DNA from: Desulfobacter curvatus DSM 3379
Lineage (GTDB): Bacteria; Desulfobacterota; Desulfobacteria; Desulfobacterales; Desulfobacteraceae
NCBI RefSeq assembly: GCF_000373985.1
Contig: NZ_KB892902.1
Span: 1-64,000 of the forward strand
DNA length: 64,000 bases
Reading direction: 5' to 3'
The notes under the pieces were generated by a model. That model did not search any database and was not told the origin of the DNA. It was given only the letters and a program-made list of their open reading frames with translations. The stretch's first letter is position 1, and every line of letters starts with the position of its first letter. Shown here one piece after another: positions 24,685-33,253 of this stretch. Made by a program: the position numbers and the translations under genes.

Positions 24685-25851
24685 ATGTTACTGAATTTTT
24701 CATTCTACAATCCGACAAAAATCTATTTCGGGAAAAATTCTATAGACAAACTTAAAGCAGAACTGACCAATTATGGTGATACCGTTCTTTTGACCTATGG
24801 CCAAAATGCTGTCAAGTCCATTGGCCTTTACGATCAGGTGACCGCCATTTTGAAAGATGCCGGGAAAAAGGTGGTTGAATTGTCCGGTGTCATGCCCAAT
24901 CCCACCTATGCCAAATTGATGGAAGGCGTTAAGCTTGTAAAGGACAATAACGTTGATTTGATTTTGGCTGTGGGTGGCGGATCCGTCATTGACTGCGCCA
25001 AGGGCATTTCCGTATCCGCATACTGCGAGGAAGATCCCTTTGAAAAATACTGGTTGCGATCTAAAGGCCTGACCAATAAGATCGTTCCCGTGGCCTCTAT
25101 TCTGACAATGGTGGGCACGGGATCGGAGATGAACGGCGGCTCGGTCATCACCCATGAAGAGATGAAAATCAAGGCTGGCAGGGTGTTCTCTGCGGAAGTC
25201 TACCCTAAATTTTCTATCCTGAACCCGGAATACACTTTTTCAGTATCCCGGTATCAGATGGTCAGCGGGGTGTTTGACACCATGTCCCATCTCATGGAGC
25301 AGTACTTCAGCGGTAATGACAACAACACAACTGACTATATTATTGAAAGTTTATTGAAATCATCCATTGATAATGTGCGTGCGGCCCTGAAAAATCCAGA
25401 AGATTACGAGTCTCGCAGTAACCTGATGTGGAATGCCACCCTTGCCTTGAATACCCTCACAGGACTTTCAAAGAAGCAGGACTGGCAGGTTCACATGATC
25501 GAACATCAGCTCGGGGCCTATACGGACTGTGCCCACGGCATGGGGCTTGCGGCAATTTCACTGCCCTACTACCGCCATATTTACCCCAACGGGCTGGATA
25601 AATTTGTCCGGTTTGCCAAAGAAATTTGGGGTGTTACCACTGAAGGAAAAACCAAGGAAACCATTGCAGAAGAAGGCCTCAATGCCATGGAGAATTTTTT
25701 GCATGAATGCGGCATCGTAACCAGCCTTAAAGAACTGGGCGCCACAAAAGAGATGCTTCCCAAAATCGCCGAATCTACGGTTATAGTTGGGCGTGGTTAT
25801 AAAAAATTGACCCGTGATGAGATCCTGAGCATTCTGGAAGAATGTTTTTAG
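24685..25851 (+). CDS. Iron-containing alcohol dehydrogenase
   Basis: 388 residues from ATG 24685, chosen because ggag lies 6 nt upstream; the ATG at 24673 lies on that ribosome binding site. Group III dehydrogenase: the nucleotide-binding part has GGGSVIDCAKGIS and TMVGTGSEMNGGSV; the metal part has FDTMSHLMEQ, IEHQLGAYTDCAHGMGLA, giving the Asp/His/His/His set. It is closest by eye to NAD(P)H-dependent butanol dehydrogenase/YqhD types. It interconverts alcohols and aldehydes, probably as an electron sink or for alcohol oxidation. The divergent STAND-BTAD regulator next door is a plausible controller. Confidence 0.9.
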   Translation: MLLNFSFYNPTKIYFGKNSIDKLKAELTNYGDTVLLTYGQNAVKSIGLYDQVTAILKDAGKKVVELSGVMPNPTYAKLMEGVKLVKDNNVDLILAVGGGSVIDCAKGISVSAYCEEDPFEKYWLRSKGLTNKIVPVASILTMVGTGSEMNGGSVITHEEMKIKAGRVFSAEVYPKFSILNPEYTFSVSRYQMVSGVFDTMSHLMEQYFSGNDNNTTDYIIESLLKSSIDNVRAALKNPEDYESRSNLMWNATLALNTLTGLSKKQDWQVHMIEHQLGAYTDCAHGMGLAAISLPYYRHIYPNGLDKFVRFAKEIWGVTTEGKTKETIAEEGLNAMENFLHECGIVTSLKELGATKEMLPKIAESTVIVGRGYKKLTRDEILSILEECF

Positions 25852-25862
25852 AGATTGTTTGG

Positions 25863-26018
25863 TAATTAGTGATTAAACGAAAAGTCACCCACCTGCGGCG
25901 TTGCATAAAAATATGAAATCCTCACAACCATGAGGTTGCTCCGGTTTCAAATTTTTATGCGTCTTGCATCTGGGCAACTTTTCGTCCAATCACGGGTTTT
26001 CGTTCAGGCACTAATTAG
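25863..26018. repeat. Long imperfect hairpin repeat element, copy 1
   Basis: Nearly the whole ~155-nt segment folds on itself. Outer arms taattagtg / cactaatta, then acgaaaagt with acttttcgt, gcataaaaat with atttttatgc, and a central cctca-caacca-tgagg loop. The left arm lacks ~18 nt present in the right. It lies between convergent adh and the chemoreceptor gene, and shares the core cacccacctgcg-cgttgcat with the element at 48102-48163. Confidence 0.75.
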
Positions 26019-26072
26019 GGGTTCGAAAAAAATAAATGAAGAATACGGCACATGTGGCTTTTTATGGCATTG

Positions 26073-28025
26073 TTATGACAGTTGGAACTTTTTTACCATT
26101 ACGTTCAGGTTTTCAGCTATCTTGGATAATTCGCCGGCACTGATATAGATCTGTTTGCTGCCTTGGCTCATCTCTTCGGTTGCATTGCTGACCTGGGTGA
26201 TATCCTTTGTCACTTCAGCGGCCACAGCAGACGTCTGATTTACATTTTCATTGGCCTCCTGGACCCCCTGTGACGCCTGGGTTACGTTATTGGCTATTTC
26301 CTGGGTCGTGGCAGCCTGCTCTTCAATTGCAGCGGCAACCGCTGTAACGATGTCGTTAACCTCATTGATGATTCCCACAATCATTTCAATGGCGGCGACA
26401 GACTCATTGGTTGTTGTTTGGACCCCTTCAATTTTTTCGCTGATTTCCTTTGTTGCATCCGCTGTCTGCTGGGCAAGGGCCTTGATTTCACCTGCGACAA
26501 CGGCAAAGCCCTTCCCTGCGTCGCCGGCCCTTGCCGCCTCAATGGTTGCATTCAGGGCAAGAAGGTTGGTCTGCTCGGATATATCGGCAATGGTTTCTGT
26601 TACTTTGCTGATCTCGGATGCCGCTCTTCCAAGCGCATCTACCTTTAAGGATACCTGTTTGGCCGTGTCCACAGCCCTGGATGTTGTTTCGCTGCCTTTG
26701 GCCGTGTTGCCTGAAATTTCATTTATGGTGGCCGACATCTCTTCTGCGGCCGCAACAATCATCTGTATGCTTGCGGCGGTCTGCTCTGTGGCCGCTGCAA
26801 CAGAGTTCATGTTGGTTGCCATCTCCTCGGCAGAAGCTGAAACATTATTGGAGCGCTCTGCTGTCTGTTCCGAATTGGTCGTTATCTGTTCCGAAATTGC
26901 AGATAATTCTGTTGAAGAGGCTGTCAGTGTTTGTACGTCTTCTATGATTTCTCTCAGCATATGGGATAAATTTTCAGCCATATGCTTCATATCTTTATAC
27001 ACCCCTTTATTTTTTGTCAGATCAAATTTAAGAGCCAGATTCCCGTTTGCAATATTGTTGGTCATATCGGCGATATCTGCAGGGTCACTTCCAAGTTGGG
27101 AAAGAACACTTTGCTTAATAAACAAAGCTGTTCCTATCCCCAGGAACACAGCCAGAAGCGAGACCCCGATAATCAGCCTTTTAGAGCTGACAGTTTGCCG
27201 GTCCGTTTTCTGCTGTTGGTCAGCCTGGGAGATCTTGACAATATCCTGGACTTTACGTGCGCATGCTAACATCGTATCGTTAATTTCGTTTTGTGACTCT
27301 TTCAGTGTTTTAACCTTGGAAAAGGTCTGGCGGTATTCATTTGCGGCTTGTATGATTGATTTGTTGCCCTTTCCCATGTCAGCGATTTCATCAATTATGC
27401 TGTTGACCTTGATGAAATAGGATTCTTCTTTGCGGGCCAGGAAGTTTTTTTCATGGCGACGGCATTGCAGCACCAATTGAATCAGAGCTTGGGCGTTCTC
27501 GGCGCTCTTCATAACACTTGTAAGCTGCTTGATGTCTGCATCCTGGGCTATAAGACGGTTGAACTCAGCACGGTCTGCATCAAGAACGACCTGGGCAGCT
27601 GCTTCCACCTGCCTTGCAGATGTTTCCATTGCCACGTCTGCCTCTTTAACGCTGTTTTCCAGGGTTACATAGGTATTAAATGCCTGCCGGTATTTGTCGA
27701 CCATCTGAATCATCTCATCCAACTGCCGGAGGGTTTTGGGATCAGTTGAACGGGTTTTGATTGCCTCGATTTCTTTTTTGAGTAGATCCGATTTTGTGAG
27801 GACAGCCTCTATATAAGACGTGTCACCTCTGATAATGAAATTTTTTTCCTGCTGGCGGGATTCATACATTGTCCTAATCAGATTCTCTTTGGCAGTGTTA
27901 TCGGTCATATCCTTGATAAGTCTTGAGAGTCCGTTAAAACCTACTGCTGCAGCTACTATCAGCAATACCAGGACAATGCCGAATCCAATACTGATTTTTG
28001 TTCCAAGTTTAATATATCTTGACAT
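26073..28025 (-). CDS. Methyl-accepting chemotaxis protein with HBM-type sensor domain
   Basis: 650 residues. TM1 (~10-31) and TM2 (~285-307) flank a periplasmic helical domain with two REKNF-like elements (SRQQEKNFIIRGDTSYIE and RRHEKNFLARKEESYFIK), the hallmark of the helical bimodular (HBM) sensor that binds small organic acids in relatives. A HAMP region (~310-360) leads to a signalling domain whose tip is IADISEQTNLLALNATIEAARAGDAGKGFAVVA. No C-terminal CheR-tether pentapeptide is seen. It is transcribed alone on the minus strand. Confidence 0.92.
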   Translation of the reverse strand: MSRYIKLGTKISIGFGIVLVLLIVAAAVGFNGLSRLIKDMTDNTAKENLIRTMYESRQQEKNFIIRGDTSYIEAVLTKSDLLKKEIEAIKTRSTDPKTLRQLDEMIQMVDKYRQAFNTYVTLENSVKEADVAMETSARQVEAAAQVVLDADRAEFNRLIAQDADIKQLTSVMKSAENAQALIQLVLQCRRHEKNFLARKEESYFIKVNSIIDEIADMGKGNKSIIQAANEYRQTFSKVKTLKESQNEINDTMLACARKVQDIVKISQADQQQKTDRQTVSSKRLIIGVSLLAVFLGIGTALFIKQSVLSQLGSDPADIADMTNNIANGNLALKFDLTKNKGVYKDMKHMAENLSHMLREIIEDVQTLTASSTELSAISEQITTNSEQTAERSNNVSASAEEMATNMNSVAAATEQTAASIQMIVAAAEEMSATINEISGNTAKGSETTSRAVDTAKQVSLKVDALGRAASEISKVTETIADISEQTNLLALNATIEAARAGDAGKGFAVVAGEIKALAQQTADATKEISEKIEGVQTTTNESVAAIEMIVGIINEVNDIVTAVAAAIEEQAATTQEIANNVTQASQGVQEANENVNQTSAVAAEVTKDITQVSNATEEMSQGSKQIYISAGELSKIAENLNVMVKKFQLS

Positions 28026-28270
28026 GTTTTTTTGATTCTCCTGTTTTAATTTTTTCTCTATTTCCCACAGGGTAAACAGATTCCTTTTAAATGTTGCATT
28101 AACAATATTTGTGCCATAATGGGGGAAAGTGATTTTTATCTTTTATTTCAATATATTATATATATATCTTAAATAAGAATTGTGAGAAAAAGATGACCAT
28201 ATTGCGCGGGACAGGTTGGATTATGGATGGGATATCGTAGATTGCCGGTCAGATACAGGCATTGAAGGGA

Positions 28271-28309
28271 TCAGTGATAAAAATCTTACAGTGAGATTTT
28301 TATCACTGA
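28271..28309 (-). terminator. Strong hairpin overlapping the NtrC-type gene stop
   Basis: Perfect 16-bp stem: tcagtgataaaaatct (28271-28286) and agatttttatcactga (28294-28309), 7-nt loop. The regulator stop codon lies inside the stem. There is no clear T-run after it on the minus strand, so it may also protect the mRNA 3' end. Confidence 0.7.
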
Positions 28310-29703
28310 TTGGGTTTTAGGCTTTTATACTGTCTTAACAGGGAATACAGATGCCCCTTTGAAAGACCGGACAGTTCACAGGCGGTTTTTACATCTCCGT
28401 CCACAAAGGACATCAACTGTGTAATATATTTTTTTTTCTGTGCTGTCAGAAACATTTTCAAACTCATTTCCTGAAAAGGGATACTGCCCTGGGAAAGGGA
28501 TAAAAGTGCCGGTTCTTTTTTCTGCTTCAGCTTTATATTGATGTTAAACTGACGGATGTGATCGGGCAGATGTCTGGCGTACAGTTTGCCGCCTCCGTAG
28601 CAGTCTGCGCAGGCGTAATTCACTGCGCTGATCAGTTCCCTGACGTTTCCAGGCCAATTATAAACCAACAGGGCCTTCATAAACTCCGGGGTTTCCTCAT
28701 ATTTCAATCCGGTTTCCGGGTTGCAGTTCCGCTGGATGAAATGCCTTGCCAGAATAGGAAGATCCGATTTTCTTTTTTTCAGGGGAGGAATATCTATTTT
28801 TATGGCATTAATTCGAAAATAAAGATCTTCCCTGAAGTCTTTGTTCTTCACCATATCTTTCAAGTTCCGGTGAGTTGCAGAAACCAGTCTGAAATTGCAT
28901 GAAACCTCTTCTTTCAGGCCAATGGGACGGAACCGTTTTTCCTGAAGCACCCGTAAAAATTTTTTTTGGAGGGGCAGGGAGAGCTCACCGACCTCATCCA
29001 GGAACAATGTCCCTTTATCCGCAAGCTGAATCAGACCATGTTTATCCGAATTTGCACTGGTAAAGGAGCCCTTTGTATGGCCGAACAGAATACTTTCAGC
29101 CAGATTCTCAGGCAATGCCGCACAATCCACTATAATAAAATTTTTTTCTTTGCCTGGACTGTTCTGATGAATTGCTTTTGCGAAAAGTTCCTTGCCGGTT
29201 CCTGTTTCTCCGCTGATGAGCACGGGCACATCTGTTCGGGATGCTTTAAAAATTTTTTCCAGACATTCTTTTACCTGCTGATTCTCTCCAATGATATGAG
29301 GCACCTCCAGCTTTTTGATCTGATTCGCTTTTTTTTTCTGGTGACGATATTCTATTGCATTGTCAAGGGAACGCTCAAAATCCTTATAAGATCCTCCTTT
29401 AGGGAGATAATCCCAGACCCCTGACTTAATGGCAAGGTCTGCGCCACCCTGATCACCGTAACCGGTGATAACGATTACCTCCGGCCTGGATGGATGGGTG
29501 TTTATCTCTTGAATGGCTTCCAGGCCATTTCCGTCCGGGAGCTTTACATCTAGAAAAATAACATCAACCTCATTTGAAAATAAATGATTAAGCCCCTGGG
29601 CAAGAGTCTGGTAGGCGTTGACCTCAAATTCCTTCTTGGAAAAAGTGTCTGAAAGCATATTGCAAAGGTCTGTGTTGTCGTCAATGATCAATATCTTGTA
29701 CAT
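28303..29703 (-). CDS. NtrC-type response regulator with altered GAFTGA loop
   Basis: 466 residues. Receiver (~1-120) has DVIFLDVKLPDGNG with the phospho-Asp. The AAA+ domain (~140-375) has Walker A GETGTGKE near 166 and the Walker B-like KGTLFLDEVGELS. The sigma-54 contact loop reads GSFTSA instead of GAFTGA (near 212). The C-terminal ~50 residues carry a Fis-type helix-turn-helix (DVKTACELSGLSKGHLYSLLRQ). It begins 57 nt after the upstream PAS kinase gene, its likely partner. The GAFTGA change may weaken or alter sigma-54 contact. Confidence 0.9.
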   Translation of the reverse strand: MYKILIIDDNTDLCNMLSDTFSKKEFEVNAYQTLAQGLNHLFSNEVDVIFLDVKLPDGNGLEAIQEINTHPSRPEVIVITGYGDQGGADLAIKSGVWDYLPKGGSYKDFERSLDNAIEYRHQKKKANQIKKLEVPHIIGENQQVKECLEKIFKASRTDVPVLISGETGTGKELFAKAIHQNSPGKEKNFIIVDCAALPENLAESILFGHTKGSFTSANSDKHGLIQLADKGTLFLDEVGELSLPLQKKFLRVLQEKRFRPIGLKEEVSCNFRLVSATHRNLKDMVKNKDFREDLYFRINAIKIDIPPLKKRKSDLPILARHFIQRNCNPETGLKYEETPEFMKALLVYNWPGNVRELISAVNYACADCYGGGKLYARHLPDHIRQFNINIKLKQKKEPALLSLSQGSIPFQEMSLKMFLTAQKKKYITQLMSFVDGDVKTACELSGLSKGHLYSLLRQYKSLKPNQ

Positions 29704-29760
29704 TGGCCTTAATTTGTCCTTTCCCTATTTTTTTATTTAAATTCAAATAATTTGTTGAAT

Positions 29761-31734
29761 TTATGTTTTGTTGTTCAATACCTGCCTTATCTTTGATAAG
29801 AAATCATCTGAGTCAAATGGTTTTTGAATATATTTTACATCATGACCCAGAATACAGTGGTGCTCAATTGCACTGTCCGGATAGCCGGACATGTAAAGTA
29901 CTTTGATATTCGAATCCAGACTGTGGAGTGATTCAAACAGCTCTCTGCCATTCATCTCAGGCATGATGACATCGGTCACAAGCAAATCAAAGGATTCGTC
30001 TGAACAGGCCCATATCTCAAGTGCCTTGTTGCCGTTTTCAGCACAAAACACCGTATAGCCGCTTCGGTTCAAAATGTCTGCAACAAAATTACGCACCTCC
30101 TCATTATCCTCTGCCAGAAGAATCGTTTCGCTGCCCCTCCATTTATTAACGGCCTCTTTTTTTATTACGGAGTCAACCCGCTTTCCCGAAACATAGGGCA
30201 AATAGACTTTGAACACCGAGCCTTTGCCGACTTCACTGTTAACCCAGATATTACCTTTATGCTGTTTGACAACGCCATAGACCGTTGCAAGCCCCAGACC
30301 GGTTCCCTGCTCTCCTTTGGTTGAATAAAACGGTTCAAAAATTTTATCGCAGGTTTCTTTATCCATGCCCTGGCCGGTATCTGTAAAGCGCATCACTACA
30401 TATTGGCCCGGCAGAACTCCCGGGCATTTTGACGCATAGGCCTCATCCAGTCGGGTGATACCCGTTTCAATGGTGAATTCGCCTCCGTCAGGCATGGCGT
30501 CGGCCGCATTGACCGACAGGTTCATTATAATCTGTTCCAGTTGGGTTTGGTCCGCCATGATGGTCTTTCTCCCTGGTGACCTTACGATATTGAGCCGAAT
30601 ATCTTCACGGATGGTACGACGGAGAAGTTTTTTAAAATCTGTAAGAATTCTATCCACATCAACCAATCGAAATTCCAGTGTCTGTTTCCGGCTGAACGCC
30701 AGCAGTTGGTTAATTAAACTTCTGGCTCCGTGCCCAGCCTTGATAATGGATTTTAATTTGGCCTGATAAGAGGCATTGTCTTTTGTATCTTCCAACAAAA
30801 TTTCACTGTACCCAAGAATCGGCAATAGCAAATTATTCAAGTCATGCGCCACACCACCGGCCAGACGCCCGATGGATTCCAGTTTTCGGACCAGGTATAA
30901 TTGGGTATGAAGTGCCGCTTTTTCTTTTTCCGCTTTTCTGAATTCAGTAATATCACGAATAAACATAACGAGAGTCCCACCTTCCCTTGACACGTATTTT
31001 GCATTGATTTCCACGTTATATAAACTGCCGTCTTTTCGCCGATGTCTTGTCTCAATATGTTCATATCCAATTTTTTTAACCTGAAGGATTTTAGATGCGA
31101 TCTCATCAGAGGTCATACGGCCGTCCAGGTCTGGAATGCTCATTAAAAGCAGTTCCTTTTCCCCGTATCCGCTCATCTGGCAGTAGGCTTCGTTAACTTC
31201 CAGAATCCGTCCCTCCATATCGCTCAGCAAATATCCGTCCACAGCAGTTTGAAGGATTGTTTTGTATTTTATCTCTTGATCTCGCCGGGTTTCTTCCTGT
31301 TTCTTAGAAGCGGTAAGATCCCTGATGATTACAAGCATCAGGTCTCCATCTTCAAAAGAAATTCTTCGCAGGGTTACTTCACCCCAAAAAAGACTGCCGT
31401 TTTTTTTCCTGCACCTCCATTCAAATAAAAGAGGGGCTCCTCCGGCCGCCTCTTCTATCCTTGCTTTAACCTCGGTCCTGCTGTATGGAGGATTGCCTTC
31501 GCTAAGGGACAGAGTATCCTGCCTAAGCATTTCGTCCTTTGTATAGCCGAACATCTCCAGTGCGATGTGATTCGCCTCTCTGATGCGCCAATCTTGTATG
31601 TCGTGGACAAAAGCAGCGTCGCTTGCATAATTAAAAAGTGTCAGATAGGTGCCGGCGTTTCTTTTGTATTCCGATAGGGTTTGTTTCATGGGGTTAAGCC
31701 GGTGTAAATTTATTGGGTACAACAACTCTTGCAA
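29761..31734 (-). CDS. PAS-PAS hybrid histidine kinase with C-terminal receiver
   Basis: Up to 657 residues, cytoplasmic, no TM seen. The TTG at 31734 and the ATG at 31689 are both possible starts; neither has a good ribosome binding site. Two PAS/PAC units (~30-150 and ~155-275), then HisKA with RLAGGVAHDLNNLLLPILGY (~290-300), an ATPase domain (DTGQGMDKETCDKIFEPFYS, GTGLGLATVYG) and a receiver (ILLAEDNEEVRNF, LLVTDVIMPEMNG). The H-box HDLNN and the C-terminal receiver place it in the large family of soluble PAS kinases common in deltaproteobacteria. It probably feeds the NtrC-type regulator downstream. Confidence 0.9.
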   Translation of the reverse strand: MQELLYPINLHRLNPMKQTLSEYKRNAGTYLTLFNYASDAAFVHDIQDWRIREANHIALEMFGYTKDEMLRQDTLSLSEGNPPYSRTEVKARIEEAAGGAPLLFEWRCRKKNGSLFWGEVTLRRISFEDGDLMLVIIRDLTASKKQEETRRDQEIKYKTILQTAVDGYLLSDMEGRILEVNEAYCQMSGYGEKELLLMSIPDLDGRMTSDEIASKILQVKKIGYEHIETRHRRKDGSLYNVEINAKYVSREGGTLVMFIRDITEFRKAEKEKAALHTQLYLVRKLESIGRLAGGVAHDLNNLLLPILGYSEILLEDTKDNASYQAKLKSIIKAGHGARSLINQLLAFSRKQTLEFRLVDVDRILTDFKKLLRRTIREDIRLNIVRSPGRKTIMADQTQLEQIIMNLSVNAADAMPDGGEFTIETGITRLDEAYASKCPGVLPGQYVVMRFTDTGQGMDKETCDKIFEPFYSTKGEQGTGLGLATVYGVVKQHKGNIWVNSEVGKGSVFKVYLPYVSGKRVDSVIKKEAVNKWRGSETILLAEDNEEVRNFVADILNRSGYTVFCAENGNKALEIWACSDESFDLLVTDVIMPEMNGRELFESLHSLDSNIKVLYMSGYPDSAIEHHCILGHDVKYIQKPFDSDDFLSKIRQVLNNKT

Positions 31735-32009
31735 GTTGCGTTATCCCAGAATACGGATTTCTATATTTTCTGAGATTGAAATTGGTTATTCAAAGTAATA
31801 CCCGATGAAAATGGATAATGCAAAAAAAATCGACCTATGTCGGTGTGCTTCAGAATCGGTTGACCTTCGGAAAGGTTTTGGGTGCATTATGAATGTATCA
31901 GTGGTAGTATTTTTCATTTACGGTGTTCTTAAAGACAGCGCCTTTAACTTTCGGCAAAACTGGTAAAAATCAAAACCGGAGTACTATAAAACCGTTCAGG
32001 GGAGCGAAA

Positions 32010-32555
32010 ATGAGAATCAGATACAATTCACCTGTGGTACTGACCTATGTCCTTCTGGCACTGATCTGTCTTGCTCTGCCGGTCTCAAAATTTCTGGGAA
32101 TGAGCCTGGCATCACCTTCACAGCCGGCGTTTTCAGATCCTGTGTTTTATGCTCGGCTTTTTACATATGTCCTGGCCCATGCCGGATGGGTTCATTTCAA
32201 AGGCAATCTGATCATGATTCTTTTGTTGGGACCACTTCTGGAAGAAAAATACGGTTCATGGCTGATTTTTGAAATGATGATGATAACCGCTGCGGCAACC
32301 GGATTGATCGGTGCGATGATTTTTCATACCTCCCTTGTGGGGGGAAGCGGTTTGGTGTTTATGATGATTTTACTCAGCTCTTTTTCAAATTTCAGGAACA
32401 GGGAAATTCCTTTGTCCTTTATTCTGGTGGCCGTGATTTATATTGGCTCTGAATTGACGCAAGCCTTCAATGATGATCATATTTCCCACTTTGGCCATCT
32501 GGCAGGCGGCCTTTTTGGGGCAGGGTTTGGATTTTTAAGAGGGCGAAATCGGTAA
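32010..32555 (+). CDS. Rhomboid-family intramembrane serine protease
   Basis: 181 residues from ATG 32010 with ggggag 5-6 nt upstream. Six hydrophobic helices. Rhomboid motifs are present: HAGWVHFKGNLIMI in the second helix region, catalytic serine in GGSGLVF and catalytic histidine in HFGHLAGGLFGAGFGFL. It cleaves membrane protein segments; the substrate is unknown. Its last 21 nt overlap the 3' end of the converging tsaC-like gene. Confidence 0.88.
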   Translation: MRIRYNSPVVLTYVLLALICLALPVSKFLGMSLASPSQPAFSDPVFYARLFTYVLAHAGWVHFKGNLIMILLLGPLLEEKYGSWLIFEMMMITAAATGLIGAMIFHTSLVGGSGLVFMMILLSSFSNFRNREIPLSFILVAVIYIGSELTQAFNDDHISHFGHLAGGLFGAGFGFLRGRNR

Positions 32556-33200
32556 CGCCCGTTCTTTCAGGCAGGCATAAATGTCTGTGGTAGGGACCGC
32601 TCCTTGGCGAAGAATTTGGGGAGGTGTGCAGGTTACATCAACAACCGTTGAACCGGCACCGCCTTGAACCGGACCTGCGTCCAGAACCAGGTTGGCTTGT
32701 TCAACAATTTCATCAGCCAGCATATCTGCTCGGGTGGACCCTGCGTGGCCGGACAGATTGGCACTGGTGCCGGTGACGGGAAAATCAACGCTGTTGACCA
32801 GCGCTTTGGCCACAGGATGCCGGGGTAAACGGATGCCAAGTTTTTGGCGTCCTGCCGTAAGTTGGGAGTTAACACAATCCGCCACATCGAAGACCAGGGT
32901 CAGACCGCCGGGCCAGAATTTGTTCATGAGTATCCTGGCCGTATCCGGAATGGTTGTAACAAGGCCGTCAAGCTGGTTCGTGTTTTTTATCAGGACCAGA
33001 ATAGGGTTGTGACGGGGGCGCTGTTTGAGCCGGAATACTTTTTCAACGGCATCGGCGGACAAAGCGTTGGCCGCCACCCCGTAGAGGCAGGCCGCCGGAA
33101 AAATTACCAGGCCGCCGGTGTTAAGTATACCGGCGGCCTGTTTTATGATGTGGGGATCCGGGTGGTCTTTGTCCACCCGGATGATTTTATTTAGGACCAT
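32535..33200 (-). CDS. L-threonylcarbamoyladenylate synthase (TsaC/Sua5 family)
   Basis: 221 residues. The YrdC-type domain is complete: GGLVIFPAACLYGVAANA, VFRLKQRPRHNPILVLI (KxR...SxN-like ATP/threonine pocket), FWPGGLTLVF and VTGTSANLSG. The product makes TC-AMP for the t6A37 tRNA modification. It lacks the extra Sua5 C-terminal domain, so it is a short TsaC or YciO-like form. The 'FPAACLYG' segment replaces the commoner 'FPTETVYG', so a YciO-type role cannot be excluded. It lies 53 nt after purD-purE on the same strand. Confidence 0.82.
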   Translation of the reverse strand: MVLNKIIRVDKDHPDPHIIKQAAGILNTGGLVIFPAACLYGVAANALSADAVEKVFRLKQRPRHNPILVLIKNTNQLDGLVTTIPDTARILMNKFWPGGLTLVFDVADCVNSQLTAGRQKLGIRLPRHPVAKALVNSVDFPVTGTSANLSGHAGSTRADMLADEIVEQANLVLDAGPVQGGAGSTVVDVTCTPPQILRQGAVPTTDIYACLKERALPISPS

Positions 33201-33253
33201 TTTTGATTTTTTAATTCAGGATAGAATCAGGCTTAAATCGCAAGGCAACGGCA

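Noticed and set aside
26251..27420. 389-aa plus-strand open frame
   Set aside because: Antisense to the conserved signalling domain of the chemoreceptor; its Ala/Ser/Val-rich text is the shadow of that helical gene.
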